Source of the DNA: CAVWSM01 sp963757805
Lineage (GTDB): Bacteria; Actinomycetota; Actinomycetes; Jiangellales; Jiangellaceae
Reading direction: 5' to 3'
Length of the DNA: 64,000 bases
Assembly (NCBI GenBank): GCA_963757805.1
Contig: CAVWSM010000006.1
Coordinates: 1-64,000 of the forward strand
Shown: piece by piece, positions 58,545 to 64,000 of the stretch
Position numbering within the stretch: the stretch's first letter is position 1
How the letters are laid out: every line of letters begins with the position of its first letter
Program-made: the position numbers and the translations under genes
Notes under the pieces: generated by a model
Database searches by the model: none
Told to the model about the DNA's origin: nothing
The model's input: only the letters and a program-made list of their open reading frames with translations

Positions 58545-61048
58545 TGCGGGTCCCGCTGTCCTGGTTGCGCGACTACGTCGACCTTCCGGACGATGTCGAC
58601 GCGCGCGACCTTGCCACTGCACTCGTACGCGCTGGGCTCGAGGTCGAGTCGGTGCATGCGGCGGGCGGCGACATCGGCGGGCCACTGTTCGTCGGTCGCG
58701 TGCTGTCGTTCGATGAAGAGACGCACAAGAACGGCAAGGTGATCCGCTGGTGCTCCGTCGACGTGGGAGAGCCTGAGCCGCGCGGCATCGTCTGCGGCGC
58801 ACGCAACTTCGATGTCGGCGATCTCGTCGTCGTGGCGCTTCCGGGCGCAGTGCTGGCGGGCGACTTCACCATCACGGCTCGCAAGACCTACGGCCACGTC
58901 TCCGACGGCATGATCTGCTCGACGCGCGAGCTCGGCATCGGCGACGAGCACGCGGGCATCCTGGTGCTCGACCCCGACGAAGGCAAGCCTGGGGACGACG
59001 CGCACCAGCTGCTGCGGCTGCGTGACGACGTGCTCGAAATCGCCGTGACGCCCGACCGTGGCTACTGCCTATCGATGCGTGGAGTGGGGCGCGAGGTGGC
59101 CATCGCGTACGACGTTGCCTTCCGCGAGCCCGCTGTGGCTGCCGCTCCGCCCGGCGACGGTTGGCCCGTACGACTCGAGGATCTCTCGGGCTGCGACCGG
59201 TTCGTTGCGCTGACAGTGACGGGGTTCGACCCCACGGCCAAGAGCCCGCGGTGGCTGCAGCGACGCGTGCAGCTTGGCGGGATGCGGCCAATCTCGTTGG
59301 CGGTCGACGTCACAAACTTCGTGATGCTCGAGCTGGGACAGCCGATCCACGCGTACGACCAGGCGCAGCTCACCGGCCCGATCGTGGTGCGACGAGCGGC
59401 GGCGGGGGAGAAGCTCACCACGCTCGACGACCAGGTGCGCGACCTGGACCCCGGTGACCTGCTCATCACCGACGACTCCGGCCCGATCGGCCTTGCCGGC
59501 GTCATGGGCGGGGCGACTACAGAGATCTCCGCGTCGACGACTGACATCGTCATCGAGGCTGCGCACTTCGACTCCGCGTCCATCGGGCGCACGGCTCGGC
59601 GACACAAGCTGGGCAGCGAGGCGTCGCGGCGGTTCGAGCGTGGTGTCGACCCGCAGCTTCCTCCGGTGGCGGCGCTGCGAGTGGCGCAGCTGCTCACTGA
59701 GCTCGGCGGCGGCACGATCGCTCCGACGGCAACGGATGTGGGTGAGGTACGTCCGCAGCCGGTACTGGAGATCGCGGCTGACTTGCCGTCTCGCGTCATC
59801 GGGCTCGACTACCCGGTGTTAGAGATTGTCCAATTGCTCAATTCGATCGGCTGCTCTGTGGAAGTTGAAACGGAATTACCGGTCACGGCCCTGGCCGAGA
59901 CGCAGCCGCGACTACGGGTTACGCCGCCTTCATGGCGTCCCGACCTGACCGACCCGTTCGACCTCATCGAGGAGGTCGCGCGGCTGCACGGCTACGAGGA
60001 CATCCCGTCAGTTCTGCCGATCGCACCGGCTGGCCGAGGACTGACCGACGACCAGCGGCTGCGCCGTCGCGTGGGTCATTCACTCGCGGGCGCAGGTTAT
60101 GCCGAAGTGCTGACGTACCCGTTCATGTCTGCGGCATCGCTTGACGCATTGGGGCTGCCAGACGGCGACGCGCGTCGCACCACTCTGCGCCTCGCTAACC
60201 CCATGTCGGAGGAAGAGCCGCTGCTGCGCACGACGCTGCTGCCCGGGCTCCTGGCCACATCGCGCCGCAACATTGGACGGGGACAGACCGATCTGGCGTT
60301 GTTCGAGGCCGGTCTGGTGTTCCGACCGGATCCCGCTGGGCTCCCGGACGCGCCGCGGCTGCCGGTCGACCGACGCCCGACTGAGGCTGAGCTGGAGGCG
60401 TTGTTCGACGCGATCCCTGCCCAACCCAGACGTGTCGCGGTCGTGCTGAGCGGCAGTTGGGAGCCTGCCGGCTGGTGGGGCAAGGGTCGTCCGGCGACCT
60501 GGGCCGACGCCATCGAAGCTGCCCGCGTCGTGGCGCGAGCAGTCGGTGTCGAGCTGGCTGTGGAAGCCGATCAGCACGCGCCCTGGCACCCGGGCCGCTG
60601 CGCGCGGCTCACCGTCGACGGCGTGCTCGTCGGTCACGCCGGCGAGCTGCACCCGCGGGTCTGCGAGGCGTTCGGACTCCCGGCGCGGACCAGCGCGATG
60701 GAGCTGGAGCTCGATCGCATCGCGCGCCCCGACGGTCCGGTGCGCGCGCCTCGGTTCTCCACGTTCCCCGTCGCCACGCAGGATGTCGCCCTGATAGTCG
60801 ATGCATCTGTGCCGGCAGCGACCATCGAGGCAGCGCTGCGCGAGGGTGCGGGAGACCTGCTCGAGTCAGTGCGGCTGTTCGACATCTACACCGGCGAGCA
60901 GATCGGCGAGGGCAAGCGCTCCCTCGCCTACGCGCTCCGGTTCCGCGCACCAGACCGCACGTTGACCGTCGAAGAGACCACGGCGGCTCGGGACGCGGCC
61001 GTCGCTCGGGCAGCCGAGCTGACCGGCGCCGTGCTGCGAGGCGGCTGA
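58544..61048 (+). CDS. pheT: Phenylalanyl-tRNA synthetase beta subunit
   Basis: 834 residues; the ATG shares a base with the pheS stop. Domains in order: EMAP-like tRNA-binding domain (CSVDVGEPEPRGIVCGARNF), B3/B4 editing domain, B5 (PSWRPDLTDPFDLIEEVARL near 460), the catalytic-like core (RLANPMSEEEPLLRTTLLPG) and the C-terminal ferredoxin-fold anticodon-binding domain (FSTFPVATQDVALIVDASVP). Full length, no frame break. It completes the heterotetramer that charges tRNA-Phe and edits mischarged Tyr. Confidence 0.96.
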   Translation: MRVPLSWLRDYVDLPDDVDARDLATALVRAGLEVESVHAAGGDIGGPLFVGRVLSFDEETHKNGKVIRWCSVDVGEPEPRGIVCGARNFDVGDLVVVALPGAVLAGDFTITARKTYGHVSDGMICSTRELGIGDEHAGILVLDPDEGKPGDDAHQLLRLRDDVLEIAVTPDRGYCLSMRGVGREVAIAYDVAFREPAVAAAPPGDGWPVRLEDLSGCDRFVALTVTGFDPTAKSPRWLQRRVQLGGMRPISLAVDVTNFVMLELGQPIHAYDQAQLTGPIVVRRAAAGEKLTTLDDQVRDLDPGDLLITDDSGPIGLAGVMGGATTEISASTTDIVIEAAHFDSASIGRTARRHKLGSEASRRFERGVDPQLPPVAALRVAQLLTELGGGTIAPTATDVGEVRPQPVLEIAADLPSRVIGLDYPVLEIVQLLNSIGCSVEVETELPVTALAETQPRLRVTPPSWRPDLTDPFDLIEEVARLHGYEDIPSVLPIAPAGRGLTDDQRLRRRVGHSLAGAGYAEVLTYPFMSAASLDALGLPDGDARRTTLRLANPMSEEEPLLRTTLLPGLLATSRRNIGRGQTDLALFEAGLVFRPDPAGLPDAPRLPVDRRPTEAELEALFDAIPAQPRRVAVVLSGSWEPAGWWGKGRPATWADAIEAARVVARAVGVELAVEADQHAPWHPGRCARLTVDGVLVGHAGELHPRVCEAFGLPARTSAMELELDRIARPDGPVRAPRFSTFPVATQDVALIVDASVPAATIEAALREGAGDLLESVRLFDIYTGEQIGEGKRSLAYALRFRAPDRTLTVEETTAARDAAVARAAELTGAVLRGG

Positions 61049-61125
61049 AGCAACTGCTCGGCTGCTACCGCGGGTCAAGGACAGACCTCGGCGACAATTC
61101 GAGCGAGGCTTGCTAGCGGCGCTCC

Positions 61126-61997
61126 TTACGGGGCTTCGAACACCATGGTTGTCCCGTCGCCGAGGGTCGCGTGCACAGCGAGCTCGCCGGTCTCGAAGGT
61201 CTCGACCGCCTTGCAGTCAGCGATCCGCCAAAGGGTGGGCTGGACCGTCAGTTCACCCGGCCGAAGCTCGATCGGCCCTTGCGGCAGCTCGACGCTGAGC
61301 GCCGGTGTCGTCCACTGGACAGTGGTCACCACGGCAGGAGGGCAACGGACACCACTGGCGTCAACTCGAAGCCGCCACACATCCAGGCCCAGTTGTCCGA
61401 AAGCATGCTGCCTTGGACCAACGGGAGCTTGACCTGCCGGTGTCGGCCGTCCTCGGTTGTTACTGCCGCCTGTACGGACATCAGCGGGGCCGGCCGTTCT
61501 CCATCACAGGTCGACTCCACGGTGTAGGTGAACGGACCTTCGACGCCAGGTTTCACCAGCTTTGCTTGCCCGTGCTCTTCCACGGCGCGCCACCCAGGGA
61601 ACGTCACCATCTCGACACTTACCGGGTGCTCACCAGAATTGACGATCAGCACGTGCACATTCATCTGCTCAATCGCGTCCGACCCGATGACCGGTGGGGG
61701 CTCTGCCTCGGTGACCACGGCGTGCAACCTCACTGCGCCCGTCGCGCGATGTTCGGCCTGCCAGCCAGCCAACGCCCGCCATCCGAGGGCGCCCACACAA
61801 AGCGCCGCGGTCACGGCTATAACCGCGCGAACAGTGAGGCGCGGGCGGTGCGGCTGCTCGTTCTCGTCGTATCCACGCACGTCGAGATCGAGGGGGTTCG
61901 AGTCTTCGCCGCCGTCTTCTTCGCTCGGCGGGAGGTCAGTAGCCCGCCGACGCGTCGGCCTGCGGCCAAGCTCCAGCACCTCGTCACCGAAGGGCAT
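61126..61997 (-). pseudogene. Membrane-anchored protein of unknown family, one frameshift as read
   Basis: ATG at 61997. The N-terminal 50 residues are polar and acidic, followed by one membrane helix (TVRAVIAVTAALCVGALGWR). The rest is an extracytoplasmic region of beta-type: EQMNVHVLIVNSGEHPVSVE, MSVQAAVTTEDGRHRQVKLP and, after a frame break near 61345, VVTTVQWTTPALSVELPQGP ending at 61126. A related protein is encoded at 63295-64000 (shared pattern AAVTT-DG-RQV-PL-G, then V/T-VQWTTPA). I do not recognise the family. The paired cysteines (STCDGE, WMCGG, ADCKAVE) may form disulphides. Confidence 0.6.
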
Positions 61998-62138
61998 ACC
62001 GCGAAGGTATACGTCGCCGTAGCATGATCGCGAGAGTTGGCGCCCCCGCGCCGAGTGCATGGCATGCAGTCGCGTGCCGCGAGACGAGGACGGTGAGAAC
62101 GACGCCGACACCCGTGCCCACGAGCCCGCCGTTCGGCT

Positions 62139-62507
62139 GTGACTGTGTTGCGTGAGGCGTACGCGCACGAAGCCGTGGTCGTTCTCGAGCAGGGCGGCGA
62201 TGCGCGCGCGCCCGGCGGGGCGATCACTGTTGCGTTGTGCGGCAGCTGGGACCACGAGCCGCCGTGCCCTCTTGCGCCACACCATACGGCCGTCGAGCGG
62301 ACCGGCGAGCGGGTGCTGGTACGCGTGGTCTTCGCGACGACGCCGGCAGACGAGCCCGAGGTGCGGCGGCGCATCGAGGGAGCCTTGTCCGCGGGCTTCC
62401 TGGTCGGCCCCGATGCCCGCACAACGCGCTGGGAGCTTCAAAGCTCGGCGCCGGGCCAGTTGCGGGTCGGCGAGGGGGGCCTCGCCGAGCAGTTGCGACA
62501 CGACTAG
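62139..62507 (+). CDS. Hypothetical protein
   Basis: 122 residues from the GTG at 62139, intact. Readings include EAVVVLEQGGDARAPGGAIT, VALCGSWDHEPPCPLAPHHT and ERVLVRVVFATTPADEPEVR. The composition and the plausible alternation of strands and helices suggest a real small cytoplasmic protein, but no family is recognised. It lies between the two related anchored proteins and 27 bases ahead of the next hypothetical, possibly in one transcript. Confidence 0.6.
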   Translation: MTVLREAYAHEAVVVLEQGGDARAPGGAITVALCGSWDHEPPCPLAPHHTAVERTGERVLVRVVFATTPADEPEVRRRIEGALSAGFLVGPDARTTRWELQSSAPGQLRVGEGGLAEQLRHD

Positions 62508-62534
62508 CAGGCGGCCGCTCCGGCCGAGCCCACG

Positions 62535-63242
62535 ATGGCAAAGCGAGGTCGCAACGGCATGGCTACGCTCGGACTCCCACCTACCCTTGCCAGCACGCGC
62601 GATGCCTTGCACCGTGTCGCCGAACACGTCGTCAGCCCGGCAAGATACGCGGTCACCGGCCGGATCGGACTGCGCCCCGCGGCCGGAGGCTTCGCCACGC
62701 CGCCTTTCGGCGACGGGCCGACCGTTGTCGCCGTCGACGGCGTCTCCATCGTCGTACGAGCTGCCGGCGTCGAGCGGCGATCGCCCCTGACGACACTGCG
62801 CGCCGCTGCTGAGTTCGTGGGGATCGAGCCCGGTGCGCCCTCCGACGTCTACCCGCCGGCGACCCCGCTCGATCTCGATGCACCACTCGACCTCGATCCG
62901 GAAGCAGCGCGAGTCCTCTCCGACTGGTACGCGCTCGGCGGATCGGCGTTGTCTGCCTTTGCTGAGGAGATACCTGACGAGCAGCCCACCGAATCGCAGC
63001 TCTGGCCGGAGCATTTCGACCTCGCGATGACCGCGGCGGGGGTGAACTACGGCTTCTCGCCCGGCGACGAGGACGTCGCCGATCCGTACGTGTACGTCGG
63101 ACCGCACGGCGGACCTCCCGCCGGAGACAACGAGTTCTGGAACGCGCCGTTTGGCGCGGTGCGCACCTGCCACGACGCGCGATCCGTCGACGACGCCGTC
63201 GCGTTCCTGCGCGCAGGACGTGATCGACTAGCACACCGTTGA
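62535..63242 (+). CDS. Conserved hypothetical protein
   Basis: 235 residues from the ATG at 62535 (an in-frame ATG at 62559 is possible). Distinct segments: FATPPFGDGPTVVAVDGVSI, SQLWPEHFDLAMTAAGVNYG, DEDVADPYVYVGPHGGPPAG and NEFWNAPFGAVRTCHDARS. The frame is intact and codon use matches neighbours. I do not recognise a characterised family and give no function. Confidence 0.7.
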   Translation: MAKRGRNGMATLGLPPTLASTRDALHRVAEHVVSPARYAVTGRIGLRPAAGGFATPPFGDGPTVVAVDGVSIVVRAAGVERRSPLTTLRAAAEFVGIEPGAPSDVYPPATPLDLDAPLDLDPEAARVLSDWYALGGSALSAFAEEIPDEQPTESQLWPEHFDLAMTAAGVNYGFSPGDEDVADPYVYVGPHGGPPAGDNEFWNAPFGAVRTCHDARSVDDAVAFLRAGRDRLAHR

Positions 63243-63294
63243 CACGGCCCTTGGCGGAAATAGCACGAGTTCGGAAGCGTCAGCCTCGGGAGGA

Positions 63295-64000
63295 TCAAGG
63301 GCTCGGGCAGTTCCGTTCGGCCAACCTGGCCAGCGAGGCGAGGACCTGCCCGTACGACACGTCGATCTCACCCGTCCTGCCGTCGGCGAGTGACGCGACC
63401 AGTGTCAGTGGCATGTTCGACTCGAAGTTGGCTGCGGCGCCACACTCCGCCACGCGCCAAACCACGTCGATGGTCTGGCTCTGGCCGAACTCGACCTCCA
63501 CAGGCAGACCCGCGGCCTCGATCGTGAACGCCGACGTCGACCACTGAAGGTCTGTCACCGTCACAGTGTCAGACGGTGTATCCACCATGATGGTGCTTGG
63601 CAGCGTGTCCGAGGCTGATGCGAAGGTAGACATGACCCCGCCCCAGATCGGCGGTTCCCCCGATGAGCCGGACGGACACAACCACTGCCTGTTCTCGGCG
63701 ATCAGGATTCCGCGCGCTAGCGGGATGTCGACCTGTCGCTCCGTGCCATCGGCAGTTGTGACTGCAGCTTTCACCATGGTGGGAGTGTCTTGATCGGTCG
63801 CACAGTCCAGCTGCACGGCCTGCATGACGTCGCGGTGCCGGCCAGGTTCGACTTCGGCCTCGCGTTGGCGGGAGTTGACCGCAGGCCAGCCCTCCGTTGT
63901 AAGGCCGTTGATATTCACTGTGTGGTCGCCATAGTTGAAGAGCCGGACATTCGCGCTGAGAGTGACTCGGTCACCCGCGCCAGTGTTCGCGCCCTGATTA
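63295..64000 (-). CDS. Protein related to the anchored protein at 61126-61997, 5' end outside window
   Basis: The frame runs from the window edge (NQGANTGAGDRVTLSANVRL) down to a stop at 63295; the N-terminus lies beyond base 64000. Segments MVKAAVTTADGTERQVDIPL, RQWLCPSGSSGEPPI, TVTDLQWSTSAFTIEAAGLP and IDVVWRVAECGAAANFESNM align with the other copy, including the cysteines. Both have the pattern of two beta-rich repeats with an acidic middle. It is read without breaks here. Family unknown. Confidence 0.65.
   Translation of the reverse strand, partial: NQGANTGAGDRVTLSANVRLFNYGDHTVNINGLTTEGWPAVNSRQREAEVEPGRHRDVMQAVQLDCATDQDTPTMVKAAVTTADGTERQVDIPLARGILIAENRQWLCPSGSSGEPPIWGGVMSTFASASDTLPSTIMVDTPSDTVTVTDLQWSTSAFTIEAAGLPVEVEFGQSQTIDVVWRVAECGAAANFESNMPLTLVASLADGRTGEIDVSYGQVLASLARLAERNCPSP

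Noticed and set aside
1..64000. CRISPR array, tRNA or rRNA genes, prophage or transposase genes
   Set aside because: No regularly spaced repeats, no tRNA-like T-arm/acceptor pattern and no transposase or phage genes were seen in reading the window.

Overview
The window is a very GC-rich stretch of an actinobacterial chromosome. Gene order (mihF-gmk-rpoZ-coaBC-metK-priA; def-fmt-rsmB-rpe; an FMN-riboswitch riboflavin operon followed by hisE-hisG; SseB-DUF1844-infC-rpmI-rplT-rRNA methyltransferase-pheST) is typical of Actinomycetota. A nocardioid-like member of Propionibacteriales is a reasonable guess, but the sequence alone does not fix the genus.

Layout. 1-4.4 kb: end of a BTAD/STAND-NTPase/WD40 regulator. 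4.6-15.6 kb: housekeeping genes for nucleotide, CoA, SAM and formyl-Met metabolism, replication restart and rRNA methylation. 15.6-21.2 kb: riboflavin operon (ribD-ribE-ribM-ribBA-ribH) under an FMN riboswitch, then hisE-hisG. 21.2-34.0 kb: loosely packed accessory genes (DUF1707, a kinase plus a PLP enzyme, several alpha/beta hydrolases, Nudix, cupin), hydrolase remnants and gene-poor spacers. 34.1-53.5 kb: a large catabolic island. 53.6-61.0 kb: translation genes. 61.1-64 kb: two related anchored proteins of unknown function flanking two hypotheticals.

The island is the most interesting part. A leftward operon encodes a three-protein FdrA/DUF1116/DUF2877 set (related to the AllFGH oxamate carbamoyltransferase). 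A divergent rightward operon encodes an NCS2 uracil/xanthine permease, a three-subunit molybdenum hydroxylase with a CoxG protein, a nitrilase-superfamily amidase, HyuA/HyuB, a cytosine-deaminase-type amidohydrolase, a family III CoA-transferase, carbamate kinase and a barbiturase/cyanuric acid hydrolase. Together they suggest an ATP-yielding oxidative pyrimidine pathway: pyrimidine to barbiturate to ureidomalonate, then phosphorolysis to carbamoyl phosphate plus malonamate, then malonate and malonyl-CoA. Ureidomalonate and oxalurate are both N-carbamoyl amides of a carboxylic acid, which is why the carbamoyltransferase set fits. This is inference from gene content.

Two cautions. Many genes, including essential ones (def, fmt, rsmB, rpe, ribD, ribH), contain frame breaks as read, most simply explained by sequence indels; these are typed as pseudogene here although most are probably functional in the organism. 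The window also carries several families of palindromic intergenic repeats, one of which appears to supply the first codons of hyuA.
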